Source: Urechis unicinctus | Lineage: Eukaryota > Annelida > Polychaeta > Xenopneusta > Urechidae | Assembly: GCA_034190875.2 (NCBI GenBank) | Contig: CM067346.1 | Location: 39,291,691-39,355,690, forward strand | Direction of reading: 5' to 3' | Length of the DNA: 64,000 nucleotides | Part shown: piece by piece, positions 1 through 12,335 of the stretch | Position numbering within the stretch: position 1 is the stretch's first letter | Layout: every line of letters begins with the position of its first letter | The notes under the pieces: generated by a model | Told to the model about the DNA's origin: nothing | The model's input: only the letters and a program-made list of their open reading frames with translations | Databases searched by the model: none | Program-made: the position numbers and the translations under genes

Positions 1-13
1 TTGCTTATTTAGA

Positions 14-23
14 TCTCGCGAGA
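14..23. promoter_or_regulatory. TCTCGCGAGA palindrome (BANP-type promoter motif)
   Basis: The 10-mer TCTCGCGAGA sits inside a perfect 16-bp palindrome at positions 11-26. In vertebrates this element marks CpG-island promoters and is bound by BANP. Here it would fit a promoter of a gene lying to the left of the window. Nothing else in the first kilobase confirms this, so the function is inference. Confidence 0.4.
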
Positions 24-26
24 TCT

Positions 27-1340
27 GGTTCTACTATTTTGCGCCAACTTCACTGGCTGCCCTCAGCGTGAAATGCATCAAGCTATCCCTAGATAGAAAA
101 AAACTGACGAGGACATGTTCAGGATGTTGCTCGTACGCATATGCATCTCTCGGAGATGACAGGAAGAAAGCACTATGACGAAATTGAGATAAAAATGGCA
201 TCCGTTGGAACTGTATAAATACTATACTCCCTCACGTTTACAACGCGATGTCGTAATAACAAGAAAGGGACTTCTGATTAAGACTTATAACTGATGAATC
301 GTCATTCTGATATAGCCCTAGTCTTATACACGCAAGGGGTAACTCAATGGTCTCAATAACCATGAAAATTTGGCCTATTGGTTCATAGAGATTTTGCTTC
401 CCAGGGCAGCGCTTAACTTAGTCCCCTCCAGACTTGACCACAATCCCACAGATGAAAGCGCCAGTAATGACCGTTTGACATCACCCCGTGGTCATACAAT
501 GTATGTTCAGTTCATTGACATATATTTTTCCTTATATTGAATTACCGCACGGAATTAGCTGGATTTTTCTTTAGTGTGATCCCCTCTAAAGCTCCAAACC
601 GAAAAGTCAGAACCAGCTTAAAAACTTCACGTAAATGCCAGGTAGTTCACCTATGGATTTTTATTGCAGGCAGTAACAATGTACTTGTTATTCGATGTGA
701 AACAACTGTTGAAGACTATCTGTGTATGTTGGCATATATGATATTAAATTCTAGATGAATCGATGCAATGTAGACCAAAGTGAATGATATTTTGTGAAAT
801 ACACTTGAGGGTGAGTGAGGCTAATATATATATTAAGATGCACTGGTATATACTCCAAGGCTCAGATCTGCAGAAAGAGCAGTCTAGAATCTCAGGCACT
901 CAAATGCGACAGAGGCGTTATGATTCACTCACCACCACCCACAATAAAGCAAATGGTCACAATGATTGAAGATCATAACGACTCGACATGAAGCGGTTTT
1001 GGTCAGGTGACGTCATTAGTTTTTGTTTAGAACAGCACACATGGTAAGGTTCAGTGGAGTAATTATATGTTCTGCCTTATCTGTTTGAGTGGGACGTTGC
1101 CGTAAACTCCCATTCAATCCAAGCAATGTTCCTAAACCTTTCGTATCTTTAATATATACGCCAAATATCTTGTAAAATATGTGACATAACGTACAAGACA
1201 TACCGATTTCCACTCTCCATTACGTCTAATCAGAGGGTAGCCCTACAAGACGTCTGAGTAGATATAAATTCATGTTACCGTTACGACCGGAGCTAATCAG
1301 AGGGCAGGGATTGTATCGGATCTCGGGTGTGTACTCCCTC
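27..1340. other. No gene recognised
   Basis: AT-rich sequence with only short chance reading frames, of which the longest is 77 codons and runs antisense into the MITE. I see no conserved motif, RNA gene or repeat boundary in it. Confidence 0.6.
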
Positions 1341-1884
1341 CCCTGGGGGGGGGGGGGGCGCTTAAGTGTATAGGGGTGGTAAACATGTGCCGCGCGACGG
1401 GGTATGTTTTTTCGGCCTCTCGACTTGTACGACGGGTTTTTTTGTTTTTCTCTTCCCATCTGTACTGCGGGATTTATATATTTTGTTTCAATGTGTCAAG
1501 ATTTTCTCCCGGGATTTCCCACCGATCGTTGACAATGCAAATACAATAAGTGGTCACTGTGAGAATCACACACTCGACTGTGCAAGCGCACGAAGTTGTT
1601 ACTGCATGTAATCAGAAATCAACTGATCAGATTTTGAGATTTTTCCGACACTTTTATCCTGCCTACGACGTACGACGGGTTACAGATTTGCATAATACCT
1701 TGTACAACGGGGTACGCTTTTTTGCCATTTTCACCTTGTACGACGGGTTATACATTCGCATAATACCTTGTACAAAGGGGTATGCTTTTGGCCATTTTCA
1801 CCTTGTACTACGAGTACAGGTTTTTGAGGTCCTGTGGCACACCCCTATCCGGGATAAGGCCAAGTGCCCCCCCCCCCCCTAGGG
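1341..1884 (+). mobile_element. MITE-like element with G-run/C-run termini and internal repeats (copy 1)
   Basis: The block opens with CCCT followed by a long G run and CGCTTAAG. It closes with CCAAGTG, a long C run and TAGGG, so the ends are inverted repeats of one another. Inside, the phrase TTGTACGACGGG and its variants recur several times, often followed by TATGCTTTTGGCCATTTT. The same termini and internal phrases occur at 44582-44867, which shows a dispersed family. This copy is about 540 bp because the repeat array is interrupted by roughly 200 bp of other sequence near 1450-1660. No clear target-site duplication is visible here. Confidence 0.65.
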
Positions 1885-2655
1885 TATGTACGCTGGTGGA
1901 GACTCTTGTACCCAAGTACCTGATGCATAGGGTATGCTACACAGGATACAAAACATAATATTGCACTCTGTGAAACTGGTCATTTCCCCTGCAGCTTGAA
2001 AAAAAAAAGCTAAAGTCAGAACCCATTCTTAAATTTCTAATACTGTGGATATATTCTGAATTTCCAGATTAGTTATATACATATTGACTAACCATTTGAA
2101 TTCTGTAACCCGTTTTCATACATTTTGTCGTATTCCACTGTTCACATGATCATGGCCATTTTATCAATACACCCAATCAGAGCTTTAGTTTCTCTTTTCA
2201 TGCCGGAGGCACTGGCACCATAAGCACATGAATGACCTCATACAGAACAGTCCAATATATGTAACAAAATTGACAAGAACAAACTGCTAAGGGGAATTGC
2301 AGGGATACACAGGAACTGGTCTTGAACATTGTAGATGAACTAGCAGTGCTGTGTATCTTTGATCATGCGTCATCTGGACCTGAAGTGCCGGGAACTTAGT
2401 CTATCTTTGTACAGAAATATGACTCTGTAAAGGCTAAATATACTAAAACCACATCAATGATAGTGTGCGTGTTGGGATGATATGGAATGATGTATACTTA
2501 TTTTAGATCAGTTGCCCACACTATAGGCTGTTCTCATTACATGTGAAAGATTGAGAGTGTTAATCTAATTTTCGGTTGGTGTACTTGGCTGTATTAAGCA
2601 GGAGAAAACCAAGCATTCCCATGGATCAGCATATGACCACACTAGTTAACACTCC
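1885..2655. other. Upstream region of alpha-mannosidase II, no motif recognised
   Basis: This stretch precedes the mannosidase start codon. No TATA box or CpG cluster stands out. Promoter and any 5' UTR exon may lie here but cannot be placed. Confidence 0.5.
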
Positions 2656-5600
2656 ATGAAGATCCATCTGTTATCTGCTCAGATGAAGTTCTCCTTCCGG
2701 ATCACAGCCATAGGCCTGGTCGCTGCTACATTGTTAGTGGTCTTGCTCAGCTGGGGTACAGATATGGTTATGTGGGCAGACACGTCGCGCCTCGCTACAC
2801 GCACCAAACCGTTCCACAGCAGCTCCCACGGTGTTCACAAGACAAGCGATGATGTCCCCATCCTCAAAGTTCCGATACAATCATGGGGTGACGTCAAAAA
2901 AGAAAATGAACCAATTGTCAGTATCAGCCAAGACATGTGTGCCTTCAGCAGGCCCCCAGCAGCAAACACTGACATCAATTCCTACAGTGTTCTTCGTGGC
3001 ATTGACAGTGGACAAATTCGATCTTATAGCCTGCCAAAGAAAAAGCACATCAATAGCTTTGCAAGTAATAGCTCTGCACTGCCTTTGAAAGTGTTTGTGG
3101 TTCCACATTCCCACAGTGACCCAGGATGGCACAAAACCGTAGACAATTATTTCATTGATCAGACGAGTCATACATTGAACAATATGGTGGAGAAGCTGGT
3201 GAAGTACCCCAAGATGCGATTTATCTGGGCAGAGAGTGTCTTCTTATCTCTTTGGTGGGAAGACTTGAGTGATGAGGTGCGTGAGACTGTACGAGGCCTG
3301 CTACAGAACGGTCAGCTGGAGATTGTTGTGGGAAGCTGGGTGGTTCCCGACGAAGCCACCACACACTACTACGCTTTGGTGGATCAAATGATTGAGGGGC
3401 ACGAGTGGTTGAGGAATACGATGGGAGCCCGTCCCAAGAATGTGTGGACGCTCGATCCATTCGGTTACTCGGCCACTCTGCCTTACCTGTACAAGCGAGC
3501 CGGCTTTGACAACATGGTGATACTGCGAGTGCATGCTGAAGTGAAGCAGCTGCTACAGAACTCACGTAACCTAGAGTTCTTCTGGCGACAGCACTGGGAT
3601 CACGACAACCACACAGACATCTTCACCCAGATGATGCCATACATGCTGTACAACATCAAACATTCCTGCGGACCGGATCCCGATGTTTGTCTTAGATTTG
3701 ACTTTCGTCGGATCCCTGGTGAGGTGTCCGAATCCCGTGCTCATACTGTCACTGACTCGAACATGGACGAGCTTGCTAAAGCCTTAATGGGTCAATATAT
3801 GAAGAAAGCCAACTTGTTCAACCAAAATACACTGTTGGTTCCATTAGGCGATGACTTCAGATATGACAGAAACATTGAATGGGACCAGCAGTACACTAAC
3901 TACCAGGCCCTGTTTGATTATATCAATAATAAGAAGGAGTACAACATCCACATGCAGTTTGGAACAGTTCAGGAGTACTTTGATGAAGTACACAAGAGTT
4001 TGAATCAATTGAATATTGACGAGAGAGAGTTTTTTCCCTCACTCTCCGGCGACTTTTTCCCGTACACCGACAGGGACAAGGAGTATTGGACAGGTTATTT
4101 TACCACGAGGCCACTTGATAAAACCCTCGGCCGCGAATTAGAAGTCAATCTACGTAATGCAGAGATTCTTCATACACTTTCATCAGTGTTGGGAAGTTCG
4201 TTAAAGTCACCAGCATATAACAGTATCTCTTTTGAGGAAGAGCTTTCCAAAGCTCGTCAGTCCCTTGGTCTGTTCCAGCACCATGATGCTATAACAGGTA
4301 CGGAAACAGCACAGGTGGCTTTTGATTATGAGGAAAGACTCCATGAAGCAATAAGTGCTACCAGAAAAATAATCAACAATGCAGCTTCATTTTTGCTTGC
4401 TAAGGATAAAGAGAAGCCCATGTCTAAACCCAGCCTTGAGGCAAGTCGCGTAAAGAGCTGGCAAATAGTCAATCCGGCTGACAATAGAATCGAACTTAAT
4501 GCTGCAGATGGCATGGAACTAGTGTTGCTGAACTCGCTGGCGAGCCACAGACAGGAATTAGTGCGAGTGGTGATTGACACCGATGCTGTAGAGGTGTCGG
4601 ATCATTACGGTAACATCATAATGAGCCAACTGAATCCTATGTGGGTCAGTAAAGAGAAAATATCCGCCTGAGATGTTTGAATTGGTGTTCATAGCCGAGC
4701 TGGAACCATTGTCCTTAACTACATTCAAACTGAGAAAAGTCAGTAGCAACAGTAAACCGAGGGAGAATTACGCTTCTCATATCAGGGTGTATAACAGCAA
4801 GCATGCAGGAGTTGTCGACGTCCCACCGAATTCTCGCTTCCAGATTCGACATCACATTGGTGACGGCGTTGTACTTGAGAACGATGCTGTGAAGGCACGC
4901 TTCTCCACCTCGTCTGGTTTCCTCGAGTCCCTCACGTCTAAACCACTTGTCAAAACAACCAAGGCTAAGCTTAACTTTGCCATGTATAAGTCACGAATGA
5001 GTGGGGCATATATATTTGGACCTGCAGGTCCTGCTGTGGATGGGGAGATGGACAATAAGCCTCTGGTGAGAGTGGTCCGTGGGCCCGTGGTAGCCGAGGT
5101 GCAGGTTATACAGAAACTGGTGAACCATACAGTCAGGCTGTGTAACTCATCTGGGCTGCTTGGCGCTGCTTTAGAAATCATAAATGTGGTTGACATGGAC
5201 GGTATGGATGATAAAGAGTTAGTCATGCATCTTGATTCTGATGTTGAAAACCAACATATCTTCTATACTGATTTAAATGGTTTTCAAGTTGTTAAAAGAC
5301 AGAAGTTTACATCACTCCCACCTGAAGCCAATTACTACCCGATGACGACATTTGCTTACCTGGAGGACATGTCAGGTAGGTTAAGTCTGATTGGTGCCCA
5401 GCCTCTTGGCGTGAGCAGTCAATCGTCTGGCAGCTTGGAGGTCATGTTAGACAGACGCCTGCTCTACGACGACAACCGTGGAATGGGACAGGGTATCCGT
5501 GACAACAAGGCGAGTCCCAGTCGATTTTATCTGCTGCTTGAGCGACCACAGACGAAAGAGCCTCGCCAGGAACTCTCGCAGCCATCTCTTCTGGCTCATG

Positions 5601-5986
5601 TTCTGGCCTCCAACCTGAGGCATTACGCTGCTACACTCACTGGCCAACTCGTCCCAGACGCTTCACATCTCACGTTCACAGCACTGCAAAAAAGTTTCCC
5701 TTGCGACATTGAGCTTGTCAATCTGCGTCATATCAGTGGCTCTGAACACTCGGCTGCTCTTGTGCTACATAAACTGGCTCACAGTTGTGATTACCCCACC
5801 AGAAGTATTCGCTGTTCTCCCGACTCATCTGACATCGATCTTTACAGTATTTTCAGCCACTTACATATACAAACTATCACTGAAACCACACTTTCCATGA
5901 TGTACAAGAAGAAAGCCATCAAAACCACTGATAATCTTCTTCTTAGTCCCATGGAGATTTATACATATAGAGTGGACTTTGTGTAG
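2656..5986 (+). CDS. MAN2A: Alpha-mannosidase II (GH38, Golgi), intronless, one frameshift
   Basis: Golgi alpha-mannosidase II removes two mannoses from GlcNAcMan5GlcNAc2 during complex N-glycan maturation. The protein reads as type II: a short cytosolic tail, a hydrophobic anchor at about residues 13-33, a stem, then the GH38 domain. Zinc and catalytic motifs are present: HSHSDPGW near residue 151, TLDPFGYS near 265, LGDDFRY near 397 and HHDAITGT near 542. The reading frame breaks once: frame one stops at 4671 and the C-terminal domain continues in the next frame from about 4655 to 5986. Reading one A fewer in the run GAAAATA near 4656 would restore a protein of about 1,108 residues, the usual family length. 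No intron is seen over 3.3 kb, so this is either a naturally intronless gene, a retrocopy, or a gene with an assembly indel. Whether it is MAN2A1- or MAN2A2-like cannot be decided. Confidence 0.93.
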
Positions 5987-6278
5987 ATATGGCATGGTGA
6001 ATTATCGTACCCACAGTAATGTCAATTCCGATTCCATTGCGTTCATCTTTGCATCTGCTTTGATATTGTAACTGTTATCTTCACTTGACGTCAAGTCATT
6101 TAGAGCAATGGCATCTTCACTTAGCTAATGACTTTAGATCTTCAATATGTTCACTGCATTAGCCACTTGATCCTGATGCTTGATTGCTTGATCTATCTCT
6201 TTAAGATCTAAGCGTGATCTCTCTTCGATCCCTATTGCAGATAACTGGCTGCACTAGTGACAGATATATAGATTCAGT

Positions 6279-6930
6279 GTTGCAGACTCGTTATATTGGG
6301 TCTTATACACCTCCCAATCACGGTACCCGGGTCCTTGTCCTGATGTTTTTTTAAAAAGAAATTTACCATATCTCTACCTTATGTATGTAGACAAACAATA
6401 ATTTATTCATGATTCAGATTAATATGTGTATTTAGTTGATGTTGCAGACTTCTTATAGTGGGTTTTATGCAACTCCCCAATCACGGTACCTGGGTCCTTG
6501 TCCTGATGTTTTTTTAAAAAGAAATTTACCATATCTCTACCTTATGTATGTAGACAAACAATAATTTATTCATGATTCAGATTAATATGTGTATTTAGTT
6601 GATGTTGCAGACTTCTTATAGTGGGTTTTATGCAACTCCCCAATCACGGTACCTGGGTCCTTGTCCTGATGTTTTTTTTAATAAGAAATTTACCATATCT
6701 CTACCTTATGTATGTAGACAAACAATAATTTATTTGTGATTCAGATTAATATGTGTATTTAGTTGATGTTGCAGACTCCTTATAATGGGTTTTATACAAC
6801 TGCCCAATCACGGTACCTGGGTCCTTGTCCTGATGGTTTTTTAAAAAGAAATTTACCATATCTCTACTTTATATATGTAGAAAAACAATAATTTATTCAT
6901 GATTCAGATTAATATGTATATTTAGTTGAT
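6279..6930. repeat. Tandem repeat, four units of about 163 bp
   Basis: Four near-identical units begin at about 6279, 6441, 6604 and 6768, each starting with GTTGCAGACT and containing CAATCACGGTACC and GGGTCCTTGTCCTGATG. Units two and three are almost identical, while the first and last differ more, as expected for an array growing from its middle. The last unit ends at about 6930. The array lies 290 bp after the mannosidase stop codon and could be in its 3' UTR or just beyond. Confidence 0.92.
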
Positions 6931-8990
6931 GATTTCTGTATAATATCATCTGATTATTATATAATTGCGTGAGATTTACAGGCAAACTTACTACAGTATT
7001 TTAACAGGCTATAGAAAAAAATTGATGGTCTCAACACCTATACAGTTGTATTTTAGCAAGATTCATTATGTTTTGACATTGTTTTTGACTGGGAAATAGG
7101 CTATAATATTTGTAGACACTTTTCCTGCATAGGTGTGTGTTTTGGTGAGGATGTGAGTATAATCTGCATTTTTGTGCATGACTAAGTGTGTGTGTGTGTC
7201 GGTTTGTGTTTCTATGCATGTGAGCTTTTGGCTGTATGGGATAATTGGCTTGTATCTGGAAACTCTTTAAAATAAAAAGGGTAAGATGATTAATTAGAGA
7301 TCTGTTGAATAGCTTTTCTCTTATATCAGCTTAACTGTGACAGCCAGAGGGTCTCTGTAAGTGACATTGTTACAGCAAGCCCATTTATTAGCTCAGCTGT
7401 TCAGCAGAGCTTATCAATATCATGTACCATTGATCCGGCGTCCGTCCATCTGTTCGTAAACTTTGATGGCACGTTTTAAAAAACTAAGCAAGCTGGCAGC
7501 TCCATATCATATATGGATCTCTCTTATCTCAATATCTCTTTGTATACTTAAAATCAGCTCTGTTTGACCTCTGACCCCTGAGTAATTGATAAAAACTGTT
7601 TATAAATCTCCTGTTCCAATGCTGTTTCTTAGGAATCCGAACACCTACATCAATTTCTATTGGCCAAAATTTGATAAGGAAGGTTACAATGAACTTGACC
7701 TTATTTTCAAGGTCACCCACAAATATGGAATATTTGAATCTGATATATTTGAGTGGCACAATTTGTAAATATGGCTTGTAGAATGCAGTTAATACACTTA
7801 AAGCTAAAATAAAGTCTGTTGGGATTTAAGATTCCTTGACCTTGACATCATTTCCAATATCAGTTAAGGAATAACTGGTACAATAACATGGAATATTTGG
7901 TCAATTTAGCTTGTTGAATGTTATGTGCAAACCAAACACATTGTTGCATATGCTTATCTTGTGTAGTTCAATTACTAGTCCAATGTGACATAAAGTGTGC
8001 CATTGAAAAAGAATGTAAACCTATAAACGTTCTGTTCAAGTCTTGTCAGAAAGTTTAATTGATGATCTTGTCAAAAGCAGAAGAGCTTTGAGATCTAAAG
8101 GGCCTCTTGTGTTTTGATAAGTATTGGTCATACTGTACATACAAGCTCAACTATGTTGTGATAATGATAGGTCATATGGTATACACAAGGTCAGCTCTTA
8201 TGTAATAAAAATGAGTAATACGTAGGTCTGGATATCATGCAGAACAGTCCTATCCGTAAGGCCGCCCGGTGAGTAACTTCTCTGGGCCATCTGATTTCCC
8301 AGTTTGTTTCTACGCAAACTAGACTACATAAAGCGGTGAATATAGCTTAAAAATATAGGCATGAACCGCTAGGAAGATTTAAACATTTTAGTTGGAAGTT
8401 AAAAATCTGAAACAAAAGAATGTCCACACTAGCCCAAAAGACCGACGTCAGGTTCTATTTATCACCTTGGAGTGCATGCATCACTCCCGTACTTAGTTCG
8501 AAAGAGCTAGCCTAGCCCGGTAAACAGAACTAACGACTACCTGTTAGCCATAGAGGCCTACTGTAGGTCTATTTTTTACCGGACCAGCCTAATTAAATAT
8601 TGCCAACGGGAAAACTCATCCCATCCATAACCACGAAAACTGTGACGAAATTGAATCCAGTCTTCCAAGAACTAACGACTGATTAGCCATAGAGGCCTAC
8701 TGTGCTGAACTCATTAAGACGAAGCATTGCTGAAGTTAAGACGAAGCATGTTGCTCCTGCTGATTTGGGTTCAGTCAGCGGAGACGGCGATCAAGAACCG
8801 AGTGGTCTTTAAAAACACGTTATGACAATCCGCATTGAAAACAATATGATAACAGCCAACTGGGGTTTCTTCCAAAACTGACAGCTACTGCTACAAGGGT
8901 TAAATATTGCCCCAAAACTTTCACCGAATATAGTCCAGGCAATGAAGCTTATCAGGCTCATAGTTAGGTTAGAACTCCGAGCCGATGAGA
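6931..8990. other. No gene recognised; possible old interspersed repeat
   Basis: AT-rich DNA with a short (TG)n tract near 7185-7200. The part from about 7384 to 8100 has the look of a dispersed repeat (a GTCCGTCCATCTGTTCGTAAAC segment, several CCTTGACCTTG-like phrases), but no second copy is in the window. Two complementary open frames near 7529-7768 are chance overlaps. Confidence 0.4.
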
Positions 8991-9000
8991 AGAAGACCAA

Positions 9001-10837
9001 ATGAAATACGATGGCAAAACTGACTGGAAGAATTATCTGGGTCATTTCAAAGCCGCAGCAGAATGGAATCAGTGGTCCTGGTCAGAAACTGTTCTGCAAC
9101 TAGCAATCAGTTTGATAGATGATGCTCGTGATGTTTTGAGAAGTCTAAAAATATGATTTTGACACAAAGATTCAGCCTGGAGATAGGAATCTCAGTTTCT
9201 TTGCAGTTGATGAATCGGTAAGACAGGGGAAAGTAAGCTCTGGTCGAACGGTGATATAAATATATACCCAGACGTCTTGTAGGGCTAGGGGAAAGTGTAT
9301 GAGCAATCAATGCGGAGGTTGGCCAACAGGGGATACCGTAAACAGTCGCTACATGAGAAAATAGTAGCTGATCTCTATATTAGGGGCTAAACCGATAAGG
9401 ACATGATAAGGTATGTGCATTTGTCAAAGCCTATATCTCTAGCTGAAGCTATATATATTGTGCAGTAGCATATGTAAATGGAGACGTCTGTAACCTACAT
9501 ATTGATTGGTTAAAGACTCAAGAGCTTCTCCAAATGTTTTAGATTGGAGAACCAATCAAAATATATGTATAGTATCAGGGCACCGTTGTTAAGGCTTGCA
9601 TTCAAGCTGCTCAAGGATCTCTTTTAAAGGTCTATGACCAACCAGATGAAGTTACCATTTTTGTGTCGATTACAGGGCTTTGAATGGGGTCACAGTCACA
9701 CACTCTTACTGGTCAAAGTTCATTTAATGTAAGGACAGATCACAGCCTATTACGATGGCCGACAAATTTCAAAGATCAAGAGGGCCTGATTGGTGATTGC
9801 TTTTAAGTATTCAACCTTACAATTATGTCATTGAGCACAGAAAGAGTCAGTCATAGCAATGTTGATGGGCTACCAGAAAAGAGCCAGTGGTTCGAAGGAG
9901 ACCGAATGCACTAATGTTGTGAACGTCGTTTCTACCAGGAAGTCTAAAAAAGGTCCTACAACCTAAATCACAAGAGGGAAGTAACGATACTGAGGGAGAG
10001 AGTGAAAACAGTCTCCGATGTATATAGACTGTGATATTGTTGAAACTATCCCATTCTGACAACTTGTGAAACTGAGGTCAATGTGTGAAACTCTGAAACA
10101 AGGAAAGGAATAGTCAACCCAGGGAACAAGGATGAGGGTGTTAATGAAGTTGACCTATGTGAAACTTAACGACATCCATGCTGTGATATAATCGAAGTAA
10201 ATCAGATTCCAGGACGACAGATGGAAACTGATGAAAATCCCACGAGAACAAAGCCTTGGGTAAAACCCCAGTGAGGGTTCTATCGCCGCCTTTTGGGAAC
10301 CAATAACGGTTCAGCCAAGCCCTAGGATGTAGACACTGGTCACCGAGTGGAGAATCATGCCACCCACCAAAGGGGTAAAACCCCAGTGAGTTCTATTGTT
10401 GTGAACCAAAGGCTCAGAAGCCCATAGGGAATCTCACACTCATCAAGTTGTACTCGCTGCTGCTCCTGTCAAGAGACGGATGATCGTATAGAACGGTCAT
10501 GCTCACCCCACAACTCAATACCCTTTGTGATATTGCCACCAATCGATCCTTTGTCACCAGAAAAGTTCGATAAAAATTACCTTTTAAAGGAAATTCACAA
10601 GAATGGGACTGACAAAGCATTGGAAGCTTCTGATCCATGAATTATGAGGGTTACATGCTGTCTCAACCAAAGCCACCTGGTTGCAAGAAGTGATATCCTC
10701 CGTTCAAAACCCACCCGACCTCATTGATGAGCCTTCTCTCTATTACCTGTGCCCAGACTAACTACCTTCTGAGTCTCTTCGCCATCAGTCGGGTTGGTAA
10801 TAAACACGATATCGATAAACGTCCTTTGCAAGGGGGA
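9001..10837 (+). mobile_element. Decayed Ty3/gypsy retrotransposon
   Basis: A Gag capsid fragment is readable at 9001-9156 (YDGKTDWKNYLGHFKAAAEW and on to VLRSLK), and its continuation at 9300-9480 has several stops. Reverse transcriptase survives as CVDYRALNGVTV near 9662. RNase H survives as VRTDHSLLRWPTNFKDQEG near 9726, with the family's terminal H-x-NVDGLP block near 9850. Protease, most of the reverse transcriptase and the integrase are missing or unreadable. At about 10830 a purine tract AAGGGGGA is followed by TGTTGTTATG, which looks like a polypurine tract and the start of a 3' LTR. No full LTR pair could be drawn. It is a dead element. Confidence 0.7.
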
Positions 10838-10947
10838 TGTTGTTATGTACATGATCAAGGTAGCTACCTCCAATACACATTGCGGCCAATTGGAGTGTGA
10901 AGCTGACTTAGTTTTGACGGAATCCCTTTAAGGCTTTTTGCCGGTGG

Positions 10948-12335
10948 TCAACAACACTGGATGGAAAGCATTACACCGCACGGGGCGTCTGGATAGAGAG
11001 CATTACACCGCACGGGGCTCTGGATAGAGAACAATACACCGCACAGGGACTCTGGATAGAGAACAATACACCGCACAGGGCCTCTGGATAGAGAGCAATA
11101 CACCGCACAGGGCCTCTGGATAGAGAGCAATACACAATACACCGCACAGGGCCTCTGGATAGAGAGCAATACACCGCACGGGGCCTCTGGATAGAGAGCA
11201 ATACACCGCACGGGGCCTCTGGATAGAGAGCAATACACTGCACGGGCCTCTGGATAGAGAGCAATACACGGCACAGGGCCTCTGGATAGAGAGCAATACA
11301 CCGCACGGGCCTCTGGATAGAGAGCAATACACCGCACGGGCCTCTGGATAGAGAGCAATACACCGCACGGGCATCTGGATAGAGAGCAATACACTGCACG
11401 GGGCCTCTGGATAGAGAGCAATACACCGCACAGGCCTCTGGATAGAGAACAATACACCGCACAGGGCCTCTGGATAGAGAGCAATACACCGCACAGAACC
11501 TCTGGATAGAGAGCAATACACCAAACAGAACCTCTGGATAGAATGCAATACACCGCACGGGCCTCTGGATATAGAACAATACACCGCACAGGGCCTCTGG
11601 ATAGAGAGTAATACACTGCACAGAACCTCTGGATAGAGAGCAATACACCACACGGGCCTCTGGATATAGAGCAATACACCACACAGGGCCTCTGGATAGA
11701 GAGCAATACACCGCACAGGGCCTCTGGATAGAGAGCAATACACCGCACAGGCCTCTGGATAGAGAGCAATACACCGCACAGGGCCTCTGGATAGAGAGCA
11801 ATACACCGCACAGGGCCTCTGGATAGAGAGCAATACACCGCACAGGCCTCTGGATAGAGAGCAATACACCGCACAGGGCCTCTGGATAGAGAGCAATACA
11901 ACGCACGGGCCTCTGGATAGAGAACAATACACCGCACAGGGCCTCTGGATAGAGAGCAATACACTGCACGGGCTTCTGGATAGAGAGCAAAACACTGCAC
12001 GGGGCCTCTGGATAAAGAGCAATACACTGCACAGGGCCTCTGGATATAGAGCAATACACCGCAGGGGCCTCTGGATAGAGAATTCGTTGTAAAGAGCAAT
12101 ACACCGCAGGGGCCTCTGGATAGAGAGCAATACACCGCACGGGCCTCTGGATGGAGAGCATTACAATCAAACGCACGGGGCCTCTGGATGGAGAGCATTA
12201 CACCGCACGGGGCCTCTGGACAGAAAGTAATACACTGAATGGGGCTTTTGATAGAGAGCAATACACTGCATGGGGCCTGTGGACGGAGAGTAATACACTG
12301 CTCGGGGCCTTTGGATAGAGAGCTATCCACAGCTA
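10948..12335. repeat. Minisatellite, 31/32-bp unit, about 43 copies
   Basis: The unit CCTCTGGATAGAGAGCAA followed by TACACCGCACAGGG (or CGGG) is repeated head to tail with few substitutions. Units are 31 or 32 bp depending on the number of G residues at the junction. Degenerate units lie at both ends (before 11040 and after 12170). One unit carries a short insertion near 12080 and one a partial duplication near 11128. There are no unique spacers. The unit lacks stop codons in all three minus-strand frames, so long open frames cross the whole array. I do not regard these as genes. Confidence 0.96.

Noticed and set aside
3221..3565. Antisense frames inside the mannosidase gene
   Set aside because: Shadows of a well-supported coding sequence; no conserved content.
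7529..7768. Complementary frames of 76 and 60 codons
   Set aside because: Overlap each other on opposite strands in AT-rich DNA and have no recognisable domain.
10948..12330. A 460-residue protein-coding gene on the minus strand
   Set aside because: The open frame results from a stop-free minisatellite unit; two other frames are open as well, and there is no non-repeat domain.
10948..12335. CRISPR-like array
   Set aside because: Units are contiguous tandem repeats without unique spacers, and the window is clearly animal nuclear DNA.
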